From Sphingobacteriia bacterium (GTDB lineage: Bacteria; Bacteroidota; Bacteroidia; Bacteroidales; UBA7960), in the NCBI GenBank assembly GCA_011390785.1, contig JAABRR010000027.1, positions 1 to 62,513 of the forward strand: 62,513 nt of DNA, in the 5' to 3' direction. Positions within the stretch are counted from its first letter, which is position 1. Each line of letters starts with the position of its first letter. The notes under the pieces were generated by a model, which worked only from the letters and a program-made list of their open reading frames with translations, was not told the origin of the DNA and searched no databases. This document shows, piece after piece, positions 44,027 to 56,100 of the stretch. The position numbers and the translations under genes are program-made.

Positions 44027-44986
44027 CTAGCCCTTGTAGGTAAATATAGGTGTGATGTTGCGAGATTGGATTTTAAGCTGGTCAATCTCATCCTGGCTCA
44101 TGGGCTTTATTTCATCGCGAAGTTCAAGAGCCAGATGGAATAAAGATGCTTCGCCCGGAGGAATGGCAGTTGTGATAGGATGCGATAAACTAAACCGTAA
44201 CCCTGTTAGGGCATCTTCACGTGTGGCAAGGGGTTCATACCATGCTTTGGTCCATTTTGAACGATCCGCACCCTGAGGCCACCTTCCTTTGGCCATGGCT
44301 TTAAGAGCAATGATTCCCATATTTTTTTCCTTTGCTCTTTCCATAACTTGTGGGCCAAAATTCCCTGCGTTCCACGATCCGTAATGAAACGGGAACATAA
44401 TAGTATCAAAATCAAAACTATCCATTAGTGCCATAGCTGCTTCAACACTGTGTGCTGAAAAACCGATGTAGCGTATTTTTCCTTCTTTCTGCGCTTCAAG
44501 GAATGTTTCCAGTGCGCCCCCAGGGCCCATTATTGTATGAACATCTTCAACAGAAGTAACCGCATGGAATTGATAAAGATCAAAATAATCTGTCCTTAGG
44601 TATTTAAGCGATTGCTCCAGTTCTTCACGGGCGCCGGCCTTGTCTCTTTTTTGGGTTTTGGATGATAAAAAAACATCTTTCCTGTAAGGCTCTAGAGCAG
44701 GCCCCAGCATTATTTCAGCATTTCCATAAGAAGGGGCTATGTCGAAATAATTGATCCCGGCATCAATCGCATTTCTTACCGACTGGGCAGCTTCTTCGGT
44801 CGAAACATCCCTGACAACGATGCCTCCAAAACCAATAATGGAAAGCATTTCACCGGTTTTTCCCAGTGATCTTTTTTCTATTTGCCCCCTTTTGATTTCT
44901 CTTACCAAGGCAGAAAGGTCAGCGGGAAAAAGGCCCAGTGCCGGTGCAAGGATGGCAGTTTTTTTAAGAAATTCTCTACGTTTCAT
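44027..44986 (-). CDS. Tat-exported aldo/keto reductase
   Basis: This protein of about 319 residues starts MKRREFLKKTAILAPALGLF, a twin-arginine signal (RREFLKK); an ATG two codons upstream (44992) is also possible. The aldo/keto reductase barrel follows: LGKTGEMLSIIGFGGIVVRD, NYFDIAPSYGNAE (catalytic Asp and Tyr), VFLSSKTQKRDKAG (Lys), TDYFDLYQFHAVTSVEDVHT (His) and IGFSAHSVEAAMALMDSFDF. The NADPH-binding C-terminus ends SLSHPITTAIPPGEA. Tat export of a reductase with its folded cofactor is common in Bacteroidota sugar-catabolic clusters. The substrate is unknown. It converges on the tricorn gene, 102 bases away. Confidence 0.9.
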   Translation of the reverse strand: MKRREFLKKTAILAPALGLFPADLSALVREIKRGQIEKRSLGKTGEMLSIIGFGGIVVRDVSTEEAAQSVRNAIDAGINYFDIAPSYGNAEIMLGPALEPYRKDVFLSSKTQKRDKAGAREELEQSLKYLRTDYFDLYQFHAVTSVEDVHTIMGPGGALETFLEAQKEGKIRYIGFSAHSVEAAMALMDSFDFDTIMFPFHYGSWNAGNFGPQVMERAKEKNMGIIALKAMAKGRWPQGADRSKWTKAWYEPLATREDALTGLRFSLSHPITTAIPPGEASLFHLALELRDEIKPMSQDEIDQLKIQSRNITPIFTYKG

Positions 44987-45088
44987 AATCATTATTTTTA
45001 GTTTGACCTGAAAGGAATTTATATGCAGTAAGGGGGGAGAATAGTAAAGGTAGGAAAAATTTCAGCAATTAGCAGATTGGGAAGTTTT

Positions 45089-45679
45089 TTAAAAATGTAT
45101 GATTAGAGACATACCATCTGCTGAAGCTCCCATGTTAAGGAATGAATCACCGAAATTTAACCGATGGTTTCTTTGTATCAGGTATTTGGAAAGGTCAAAA
45201 AGGAATAAAAATCCCCCTTGCAGTATTACAGATTGCCCATATCCTTTTAACAGCCCGGGTCGTTTCGCATTTTTTTCGGAGGCATGAATCATCCAGGCAC
45301 CACCGGCCATATAAAGAATGTCGAGTCCGGCATTGATCAGAAAAATTCTTTCTGTTTTAAATTGTTCCTGCATTACTTCAGCTCCTGAAAATAAACTTAC
45401 ATCAGTTCCTGCAATATCAAACAAGGCATAGGTTGCAATACCTGCATTTATCAGGTTCCAGGCTGCATTCATCTGGTGGAAGTATTTCTGCTCTCCGGAA
45501 TATCTCAGCGAACCATAGGTGCCTGTTGCCATATTTGCCAGTGCCCACCCACCCAGAAAATACATTCCTGATTTATTAATAGTAAGCGTGCGTTCATAAA
45601 AGTCAGTATGCGTTTGACTTTGCAGGTCGAAAACTGCCAATACCATGAAAAATGCCATTAGAAGGATGTATCGTGTCAT
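45089..45679 (-). CDS. Predicted inner-membrane protein (DUF6992-like)
   Basis: This 196-residue protein begins with a signal-like segment (YILLMAFFMVLAVFDLQSQT) and has at least three further hydrophobic stretches: GMYFLGGWALANMATGTYGS, NAAWNLINAGIATYALFDIA and FLINAGLDILYMAGGAWMIH, then VILQGGFLFLFDLSKYLIQ. The pattern resembles a Bacteroidota family I recall as DUF6992, from memory only. There are no catalytic residues that I can name. It stands alone between the aldo/keto reductase and the DUF1080 genes on the same strand. Confidence 0.6.
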   Translation of the reverse strand: MTRYILLMAFFMVLAVFDLQSQTHTDFYERTLTINKSGMYFLGGWALANMATGTYGSLRYSGEQKYFHQMNAAWNLINAGIATYALFDIAGTDVSLFSGAEVMQEQFKTERIFLINAGLDILYMAGGAWMIHASEKNAKRPGLLKGYGQSVILQGGFLFLFDLSKYLIQRNHRLNFGDSFLNMGASADGMSLIIHF

Positions 45680-45916
45680 TTTTTTCTGATTACCAGGGTT
45701 TGTAAAGAAAATGAATTGGAAATAGTAAGAGTCCTTAAATTATCCAATTGCTTTTATTCAGTTAATTGCATTGGGTAATCATTTGTTCAGTTGGGTATCA
45801 TAAAAAACCGAATGAAACAACTTTGAATAAATTATTGTTTTCATTCGGTTTCTATGCCTTATATGGCATATTGTATAATTGTTCGGTAATTGCATCTTTT
45901 ACGGTAGATTCACCGG

Positions 45917-46666
45917 CTATTTCAACTCCATAATCTCAATTTTTCTAAACTCGGTAGGGTGACTTTCTGCCTGCAAAGCAATATAGCCTGATGATAGTGG
46001 GCTGTTGTCTGCTTCCAGTTGAAACCTGCCATAAGTCATAAGGGTATCTCCTTCCACAATATGATGTGCTATGGAATCACCGTAAACTACCAGCTCAAAA
46101 GTGTACCAATCGTCCCCGTGAAAAGTGCGTGAGTCGGAACTGATACAATGATCCCATGTTCTTTCCCCGTTAATTTCAACGGTTGTTCCGGGAGTACAGA
46201 TGCTGCCATTGGGGCGTTCGTTTACTCCATCTCCGCCCAGCATTTGTGCTTCCAGCGAAACAGGGAAATCCTGATCAAGTTCTATATCCCATGCCGGTTG
46301 TGAGTGATACATGATGCCATTGTTGCGGAAAGCCCAACCGGCTCCACCAGGCACCTGCTCGCCTACAAATCGATATTCGACCCTTAGCTTATAACTTGAA
46401 AATGGCTGATTGTAATAGATATGACCAAACTGGTTGTTCCAACCATCATATTCATCATAGCTAACCTTTAAAATGCTGTCTTCCACCCGGAAGGTATTAT
46501 TGAAATTGTCGTTCATTTCATAACCCCTTATTTTGATATCCCATCCATCAAGGTTTTCACCGTTAAACAATGATACCCATTCATCGGCTGGTTTACCAGT
46601 GTTGCACGAAGAGAAAGTGAAAATCAACAAAATAAGTAAAAACCAGTTATGGTTCTTCTTTTCCAT
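45917..46666 (-). CDS. DUF1080 (3-keto-disaccharide hydrolase family) lipoprotein
   Basis: This protein of about 250 residues is a lipoprotein: starting at MEKKNHNWFLLILLIFTFSS, the acylated Cys is in FSSC. ATG 46708 would add 14 residues before the signal. The mature part EWVSLFNGENLDGWDIKIRG, FRVEDSILKVSY, FGHIYYNQPFSSYKLRVEYR and NNGIMYHSQPAWDIELDQDF is characteristic of DUF1080, a concanavalin-like fold. Members act on modified or 3-keto sugars; the substrate here is not known. WDHCISSDSRTFHGDDWYTF and SGYIALQAESHPTEFRKIEI complete the domain. A Dabb protein gene lies 76 bases upstream (46743-47147), so the two may form a small unit. Confidence 0.85.
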   Translation of the reverse strand: MEKKNHNWFLLILLIFTFSSCNTGKPADEWVSLFNGENLDGWDIKIRGYEMNDNFNNTFRVEDSILKVSYDEYDGWNNQFGHIYYNQPFSSYKLRVEYRFVGEQVPGGAGWAFRNNGIMYHSQPAWDIELDQDFPVSLEAQMLGGDGVNERPNGSICTPGTTVEINGERTWDHCISSDSRTFHGDDWYTFELVVYGDSIAHHIVEGDTLMTYGRFQLEADNSPLSSGYIALQAESHPTEFRKIEIMELK

Positions 46667-46742
46667 TATCCCTGAGTGAGCCATAATCTGCTTGTTTTGT
46701 GTTCTCATGTTTCCTGTTTTATTTATCTTTAAAATGGTTGGG

Positions 46743-47147
46743 TTACTTCACTTCCGAATCAAAAACCTGTACCTTACTCCACAAATGTTTATTTTCATCA
46801 ATAAATTTTAAATGCAAGGGATGGGTTTGGTATATGTCGTGTGCTTTAATGTCTTCAAAGAATACTGCATAAGAGTAGGTATAGGATCCATCAATTACAG
46901 GTCTCTCTTCCACCGGAGCAGGAGTACCCACATGGTAGGCTTTTATTTCAGGTATTTGAAGAAGTTCCTGTACAGCTTTTTCAAACTGAACTCTTTCGGT
47001 GGCATCATTGGGATTATTTAGCCAGAAAAATACATGATGGCAAAAAGGAAATTCAATGGCTCTGCTTTTTGGGGTTGTAGGCTCGCAAGAATTGGCGATG
47101 GTCATAACAAAGATGGTTAATATTAATGAGTTAAGTTTAGCTTTCAT
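46743..47147 (-). CDS. Dabb family lipoprotein
   Basis: This 134-residue protein has a signal segment (LNSLILTIFVMTIANSCEPT) with a possible lipobox ending at ANSC. The mature part matches the stress-responsive A/B barrel (Dabb) domain: CHHVFFWLNNPNDATERVQF, LLQIPEIKAYHVGTPAPVEE, SYTYSYAVFFEDIKAHDIYQ, HPLHLKFIDENKHLWSKVQV. Dabb domains are small ferredoxin-like units that dimerise; some are cyclases or oxygenases, most have no known activity. It lies upstream of the DUF1080 gene on the same strand. A near -7 box (TAATTTCG) lies just upstream of the start. Confidence 0.85.
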   Translation of the reverse strand: MKAKLNSLILTIFVMTIANSCEPTTPKSRAIEFPFCHHVFFWLNNPNDATERVQFEKAVQELLQIPEIKAYHVGTPAPVEERPVIDGSYTYSYAVFFEDIKAHDIYQTHPLHLKFIDENKHLWSKVQVFDSEVK

Positions 47148-47192
47148 GAGTACGAAATTAGGATTTTAATTTAAATTAGGCACATCATTTCT

Positions 47193-50100
47193 CTATTCAA
47201 CTATCATTTTATGTATAAATTTACCAGAATTACCAGAAACAATAATCATATAAATCCCTTTGGGTAATCTGTAAGGTGGTATAATATAAGTGATAATGGA
47301 ACCGGACTGGCCAGCCTGTAGCTTTATATTTTGGTGGGTGCGACCAGTGATGTCATTAATCAAAAGGCTTACCATTTCAAATGGTTGAAGTTGGTTTAAA
47401 GATATATTAAAACGATTGCCTTTATTTGGATTGGGAAAAAGATTAAAGTTAACCCTGTTCTGCATACTAAAGGAAATGGCAATTACCTGGCTGTATTCAA
47501 ATTTTCCATCATAGTCGGTTTGTTTAAGCCGGTAATAATTCATTCCATCAAATGGCTGATTATCCAGAGCAGAATAGGTAAGGGGCCGATTGCTGTTTCC
47601 AAACTCTGCCTGGCTGGCAATAATGGCCACTGATTCAAAGTCTACTCCATTTTCACTGCTTTCAATGGTAAAATAATGATTATTAATCTCTGAGGCAGTT
47701 ACCCATTTAAGCATAACGTCATCATTTTCCATGTTGCCTGTAAACGATATCAATTCAATAGGCAAAGGGTTGAATTCAGATGTAGAGCCAATAGTAAAGT
47801 ATTTTGTGCTAAAGGATGACACTACAGATGCAGCTACATATCCAAACCCTTCACTTAAAGGAGTTGCAGAGCCCTCACGGCTTACCCATTTACTACTATC
47901 CCATTCTGCAACCACGGTAGTAGATTGATATTCAGGATTTTCATCTACAAGACTTTGTGGGCCGTAGTGCAATCTTACCCTGGCTTTACCTGATAGGGGA
48001 CCCACAATCCGCCAGTATTCTACTTCACTCAGGGTTTTAAGCCTTTCTTCCTTTATTTCGGGATCCATACCATCATAAACAGGATTTTGATCATAATAAT
48101 TTACTGACCAATATTTAGAACCAGAAATATGAGAAACATTATCCAGATTAACAAATCGGGGCTTACTATTATTTCCTGCCATAAAAAGATTATCATTGCT
48201 GATATGTGACAATTTACGTTCTAATTTGCCACTGATCCAGCTGCTGTGTAAATTGTTAAAGCTGGAAGGATTATAGGTGCTATTGTGCCTGAAAGCATCA
48301 ATGCCCTGCATTCTTACTACACCATTATCAAGATAGAGTGTGTTGTTTACTTCCAGATTACCATGGGCATCAATGCCTTGGCTATTGCTGACTCTGAAGT
48401 CAGAAAATGCATTGGAACCGGTAAAATCGCCGGAAATAGTCTGAACATTACTACCGGCAAAGATGGTATAACCGGAAGGTTGGAACCTGGCATTTTCTGT
48501 TTTGGTAAGGTTGCCCCTAAGCTGCAGATTTTTTGATGATAACAACAATGAGTTGTCAATCATGGATAGATTTCCGTTAATCCAAATATTTAGATCCGGC
48601 ATTATCTTTATTCCGGTACCGGCAAGTGTAAGATTGTTGTATTGCTGAAATCTTGATGGTAATCCATAAGAATTGTTGCCGCCAAACTCAAATGTTCCTG
48701 TGCCGGCGAGTATAAAATTATCATAGTTACCTGCCGGAACAGACCCTGTTTGAAGAGCCAGGGTTCCGGTGCCACTTACCTGACCAAGGATATGGTTAAT
48801 GGTGGTATTTACATCCAGTCTTCCACTTCCCAGGATTTCTGTTCTGTATGCCTGACGGTAATTTTGATCAAGAATTACTGAGTGACCGGGCATTATTCTG
48901 ACGATTTGTCCCGAAGGGCCATTCTCGGGAATCATTCCACCATCTACTCTATCCCAGATAAGAGGATCGGTCCAGTTTCCGCTGGCATTGGTAAAAAATA
49001 CAGGTACATTATCGGGTATATCATCGCCTATTCCTGCGGTATAATCACCATTCAAGGTGCCGGTATTTGCAAATGAGAAATTAATTATATTGGCAGATTC
49101 ATCTACAATTTCTACAAACCCTGGATCGATAGGATCCATTTCCTGGAACTTTGCCCAGTTATCCCCTTCAAGACGGGCAGCCAGATAACTGGTTTCATCA
49201 TCCGGATCTACCTGAGCGTCATTTTGCTCATAATGCATTCTCAGAAGGGCTGAAACAGCCGCAATATTATCACTTTTTATAGTCCAAAAATATTGAAGAA
49301 CTCTGCCGGGCAGTGGATCAATGGTCATGTGCCGGCGGTTTACCGGAAACAGGTTTATTGTACCGGCCGAATTACTGCCAGCTACAGCCAGCTCAACCGG
49401 TGTATATTTGCGCTCACTCCCATTATCTGTTCCAATAGGAATAAAGAAACGCCAACTATAAGCCGGGTCTGCAATATCGTAAGGATTGGATGGAGTAACT
49501 TGTGCTATTACAGGCAATGTTTTTTCAATTCCTTTAAGAAAGTCACTTCCATCAACAGCAATCATTTTATTGGGCCCAAATTCATCCATTCCGGTGTTTA
49601 TAATCTTTACCTGTTGTCCAAGAGTGAGTTTGTGATATCTCAACTGTAAAATACCGTTGCTCATGCTAAGATCATTTTGCAATGCCATATCATTATGCAG
49701 AATCACACCAAACGGGTTGTCTATATCTAACCGACCATATTGTCCTTGTCCATACAATCTTTGTACAGCACTACCTGCCAGTCTTATACCCCCTGCCAGA
49801 GAATTAGTGCTAACATGGGTACTTTCGTTAATAATATCTCCCATAACAGTTATCAGGTTTCCTCCATCTTCTAGTTGGCCGTTGGAAATGTTTAAATTAC
49901 CCGTTACGGTCAGTATACTGGCATTTTGTAAAATAGCAGCCGTTGCAGGGGCCACGGTAAGATTCTTTACATTAATATTTCCTGAAATATGTTGGGTGGC
50001 CGCCGCTGGAAATGCTGATGAACCCCTGAGAAACAGGGTATCTACATTGATTTCGTCAATGCCTGAATTTTCGAAATGACGGTTTACAGTAAGATTAAAA

Positions 50101-53100
50101 CTACCAGCCCCATCAAAACTACAATCAGGCTGAATGGTTATATCGCCTTTTACAACCAGTGAGCGATCTTTTAAAAGCGCTTTGGTATTATTGCCTGAAA
50201 CGGTAAGGTTTCCCAGATCGACACTCGATTTAAGTGTAAGGATTTGTCCTTCAGGCGATTCTTCATTTCCCATAATAATTGACGAGTTACCTACATTTGA
50301 GTTGGCAGGTTCTAAAAGCAAAGTAGCTTCAGTAGCACTGTTTTGTGCTCTTACAATAGTAAGCGATCCGCCGGTCATATGAAACAAACTTCCGTTATTT
50401 ATAACTTCAAAAACACCCCGATTTCCGGTAGGAGCGCTATTTTTACCAACAATAACCTGTCCGCTGGTTTGGGTGTATTTGAGAATACCTTCGGTAGTTG
50501 TGGTACTTCTTCGGATCTGTGAGCCCACGGTGAGCAGTCCACCCATAATTTGAATGGCTGCCTGGTTAGATGCTGAATATTCGATAAAATTATTCAATCC
50601 TGAACCTCCATCCAGTGAAACGTTTGCATCACCCTCAAGACGAAGCAAACCATCCAGAAGAATACCGGTATCGGCACCTGTCAAAGAAGCTGTTCCTGTT
50701 TGCATTACCAAAGCGGCCCTGGAAGGAATTACAAAATTCCCGCCCGAATCCGATAATACAAGGTCAATGTCAGGATCGCCTATAATAAGGGACCCGTTGA
50801 TTAGCTCCAGTGCAAGCGGCTTAAGCGGGTTATTTACCCTACCGTTCAGTTCAAAGTCATTTTGAAAAGTGAAACTGTTATCTCGGGTGTTTCCCTTGTT
50901 CATTACTATTCGGTAAAAAACAGGAGTATTACCTGCACTGCGGGTGTAACTGTGCTGTCCTTCACCCGATAAGTTCAAAATAACGTTGTTATTGTTTACT
51001 CCATTACCCGAGAAGAGAGTTGTATTTCCTGTGTTATCCTGGATAATATCACCATTTACTGTAAGATTATGTTCAATTCCATTAGGAACATTGTTTAATA
51101 CAGTAATATTTGAATTGCCTGTAGTACTACCAGTCCTTAGGCGAAGGCTACCAACAGTTACATTCCTTGCCGCACCGTTGTTGAATTCGAAATTTCCCCC
51201 CAGGTATCCACCTATTCTGAGTTCACCTTTCACTTCAATATCTCCGGCAGGACCATTGTTGGTGCGTAAGGTAGTATTTCCATCTACCGTAAAAATATTA
51301 TTCACAACAATATTTTTCTGAAATATTGCGATTCTAGAATTATTTCCTCCTTCTACCCTAAGATTTGGGAAGGTGTGGGTTGGAGGTGTTATATTATAGG
51401 TTCCGTTATTATCCAGGTAATACGAATAAGTGAAAGTATTTTTATTATAAAAATCACCAAAATCACCCGAAATGGACTGTACATCTCCAACATAGTATTT
51501 TTGCATAAATGTGCCACCGGTACCGGTCATCTGTCCGAAGGTGAGGCTTGAATTTCTCACCAATACCAGCCTGTTTGAATTGCTACGAGGGTTGTCAAAT
51601 CTGATTTCGGCAACATTTACAGTTCGTCCGTTTCTAATATTAATTGAGTGCTTGTCATATAACCATGCATCGGGTCCTCCATATCCAATCACAGCGATAT
51701 CACCCATACCAGGCCATGCATTGGCAGCGGGCCGGGCACTGTTATTATCAGCCCCATCATGTGGAACCAGTGACCAGTTATTTCCATCATCCCAATAGCG
51801 GTTATACCAACTACTTCCAGAAGCAAGTCGTGTATAATAAACGGTAGGTGCTCCAATAAATCGCTGGTGTTGACCTGTTGTAAACCGGCTGTCTTCAGCA
51901 GGAATTCCCGGGGCATCGGTGCTGAAACCAAAGAGGTCATCATCTGCATCACCCACGTTATCGCCATTAAAAACAATTACCTGTGTATTCGGATCAGTGG
52001 CATTGGGAAATACCCCATTTACATCCATTTCCGCCGGATCATCTGATTCAAATGATCGCTGGTAGGTACCCTGATCCATAACCTTACCAGGTACATAGCT
52101 TGCCTGATTGGCTGCTCCTGCAGGTAAATCAGCAACATTGGCAACGCTTTGGTTTCTATAGTAAAAGCGATAAGCAAGTGCAGGAAGATCGGTAAAGTCA
52201 CTTTGTGTAACCCGCCAGTAATGTTGTAATATTTCACCTCCGGTATGATCGGTAGTTTGTAAAACGCCGCTAACAGGGCGAATTGTCAAATAACCATCAT
52301 CTGAAAAGTCTTTTACTTTTATCTGCGCCGGACGATAATATGTATTGGTAAGTTCGGTTGAGAAATCATCGGTAGAAAAACCTATTGGGAAAGTGATTAC
52401 CGAAATATTATGTCGAACATCATTACCAAGGTTGTCGGAAGTATTTCTGTTTACTTTCAGGCTTAAACCAGCGGCACTGGCAGTACCATCGGTAATGATC
52501 ATGATTTGTTGATTTGCAGCCCTTCCGGTATTGGCTACCCTCAAATAGGAACTGTTCTGTGCCCCATCAATAAAGAAGTTTGTATGGTTGTTGTTTTCAT
52601 TGTTAAGGTTCCACAAATCATCCACTTTAAGGTTATACTTTCCAAGGTAAATGATCCCACGCATAAATTCCATCCGTTCAAAATACATATCATTTGCAAG
52701 AACAAAAGGAGCATTTATATTTACATTGAAACGGATATTCCCAAAAATGGCATCGCTATTTGAGTTGATAACAGGGGCTCTGTCTTCTGATTCCCTGAAA
52801 CGGATCTGAGCCGTATTGGGAGTACCATTGTCAGTAGGATAAGGGCCTGCTGCAAACCAGGTGCCCAAACGGTCATTATTGGTTATGCTACCCCAGGTTC
52901 TTATGGTTAAACGTCCCTGGTCAAGTGTTCCTGACTCTACCACCAGGTCTCCGTTAACATCAACAGTTAGTGCAGCATTTGATCTCATACCGCTTCCTGG
53001 ACCGGGAGAAACCAAACGTAACTCATAGCCACTATTTCGGTTTATTACCACATGTCCGAGTTCAGCCATATTGGCATTATCGCTATTGCCTGATCCGTAA

Positions 53101-56100
53101 TCAAAAATATCGCCGGGGTTGCCCCAATATAGCTCACTTACTGATGGTGTAGCAGCGGTTTGATTAAACCAGGTCGTGTTCATTATAGTGGGTAAACGTG
53201 CCATTCCATTATAATCCTTGGTTCTGTCGCCATCAGCAGCAATCCAGTATTGTGAACCCGACTCGATACGAAAAGAGCCACCTATAAAAACATCATTGAC
53301 ATTTGCTGCATCTGTAACAGCATAAAAATCAACTCCCTGGTAGCCACTTTCAGTACCTCTGATAGTAAGATTGCGCAGCACACGCAGTGGTTGGCCCGCC
53401 AGATATTCATTGGTTCCACCTACATCAACCCCTTCGTCGAGGATAAATGAATTGGAATTGGCAACCTGCTTGCGAAAATCCAGATTCCAGAAAGGAGCCC
53501 TGGAAGTAATTATAAAATCACTGTTGTTGCTGATCTGACAGATAACCGTACCCCCTGTAATATTTTGATTTTCAGGGTCGGAATTAATAAAAATTCCTCC
53601 TTTGTTACCAGATTGCTGGATGTAAAGAACCCCACCAGTCATGTGAAATACGTTTCCGGGGTATGTAAGATTAAAGCGGTAATAGGAGTCTTGAATATTA
53701 CCAGCCACCAAATTGACAACACCTCCGGACTGAATATATCCACCCTGATGCTGTTCACCATAAACAGATGTGCGAAACTGCCTGAGATTGGCAGTTCCGC
53801 CACTTGATTCAAAAGTACCGTTTTCACGTGTGGTTATTCCGCTGTTTATATCGGCATTAAGCACTCCGGAAGATATTTTTACCTTTCCGTAAACAACAAT
53901 AGCAGTTCCGGATGGTTTGGTAACTGTACCACCATCAACCCACAAAACAGCATTTTTGGATATGTTGTAGTTTCCACTACCATTTAGTTGTTCAATAGTA
54001 ATATTTTGACCAATTCTTAGGGTTCCTGATATTAACCCCAATGCATTGGTGTTGGAACTAAGTTGAGATTCTGATCCGTGACCCTGGGTGGCAAATCCCA
54101 GTAGTTCGAAAAACCCTGGCTCTTCGGCAGAGATTTTTACACTGTACGTGGTTGTAGCCTTATCAATTACCAGCCGGTAAAATTTTGCAGGTCCATTAAG
54201 AGTAACCTTCTGATCTTTAATGGGGCTAAGAAAATTAATGTCAGTGATACCGTCTGTTGCTTCATTGTTGTAATTGGCAGCAAATCTATTGGTAAATTCA
54301 ATATTTCCTTTGTTTTCAAGATCTCCGTATAGATTGATCTGATGGCGCGCATTGGCAGTACCTGTTTGGATTCTCCCGTTTGATTTAACCAAAAGATTTC
54401 CTTTAATGGTAAGTTCCTGGTCTGCTGAAATGGATTCGTTACCCATAACCAGGGCTCCTGTTTCAATTTCCAGGTTTCCATGAAGGGTATAAGATGATAA
54501 TAGAAATATCTGGGAGCCTGATGTTTGAAGATTAACCCTCATGTTACGAAAGATTCGCTGGGTATTGAGCTCTGTGCCTGAGCCATAATATTCTACAGTA
54601 CCGCCATTGTCAGGATGAGAAAACCCCGAAACATCCCCTTCCGGAAAATTATCGGCTGCCAAACGAATAATGCCCGAAGACAAACCCTTGATTGTAGAAA
54701 AAACATGGCCTGATGTAGTACCAAAATCAAGCCTTCCATCGTTTACTTCAAGAGTACCAACGTTTAGATTGTTACTCGTAACAGTAATAGTCTTGTTCTC
54801 CTGAATCACGACTCTGTCAAAAGCACCCGGCAACTTCGATGCCGCAACATAAATACTTGGGTTCAGGCTCCAGTTATTGAGATCATTCCAGTTACCATCG
54901 TTTAAACTATAATAGGAGAGTGTTTCCAGGTCGGTGCGTACTATGGTGTAATAACCACTTTGGAAAAGATCGTTGGCAACATCAAAAACCACGGTATTTT
55001 CATCAACCATTGAAAAAGCACCGGGCACATAGGAATAATCATCCAATTCTGAAGCTCTGTAAAGCAATAAATATAAGCGGGTATCATCGGCAGTCAAACC
55101 AGATTCGTCAAAATCAAATCCTATTTTCACATCGGTGATTCCATCATCTTTTATACCCCCTTGCACTCTTTCAATATAATACTCACGGCTCCAACGTTTA
55201 TCTAATGTTACATCTGTTATTTCAGGCAACTGCGAATCAGTAAATCCATGAACAGTATTGTCATGTGCTACAAAAACAAATTCATCCGTTTCGTCAAGAC
55301 TATTGTTGGCTTCTTCGATCCAAATTCCGCTTCCCATTCTCTGGGATTGACTATGAAGGGCTCCATTTGAATGTCCAATACCTGTAAAATCATATTTATG
55401 TGTTGTGGAAGAAAAATTGGCATTACCCAGGCTGATATTATACCTGTTACCTAAATAAGCTTCTATAATAGAGCGTTGAGCAGCATTAAGAGACGAACGG
55501 TAAACAATAATTTCTGCAATATCACCTCTGAATCCACGGCCATAATCAGGATTTAGAATGCCGATATGCAGATCAGATGTGTAGTTTCCAATGGATGTTG
55601 GGCCATTGCCACTGCCACTTTGAACACCGTTATGAAAAATCCGGGACCGGGGGTTGGAAAGGCTACCATCGAAAACAGTTGAAAAGACCTGGGGCTGATC
55701 GGTTACCAAATTGTTGCTGCTGTTTATGCGGTTACCTTCTGCATTAAAATAGATACGATTATTATCATAAACAAATAAATAATATGCTTCTTCGTTACCT
55801 GAACTGGTTCGTTTGGAGATGATACCACGAGGTTGTCCATCAGGATTTTCGGGCCTGGTAACAGCAAAAAGAGTTACTCCATGGGTATTATCAAGGGCAT
55901 CGACATCAGCAATAGAAAGGAAGTCATCTGAACCGTCAAACCAAATTGCCGGCATGCCATTTATAGCATTGGCGATAAAAAGGGGTTGTAAAGAACCTTC
56001 TGTCTGTTGGGCATGTAAACTATTACCACTAATATCCTGCCACTCGTTTACAGGTAGAAGATCTGTTGTTGAGGATGTACCCTGATCCGCTCTGAGCCAA

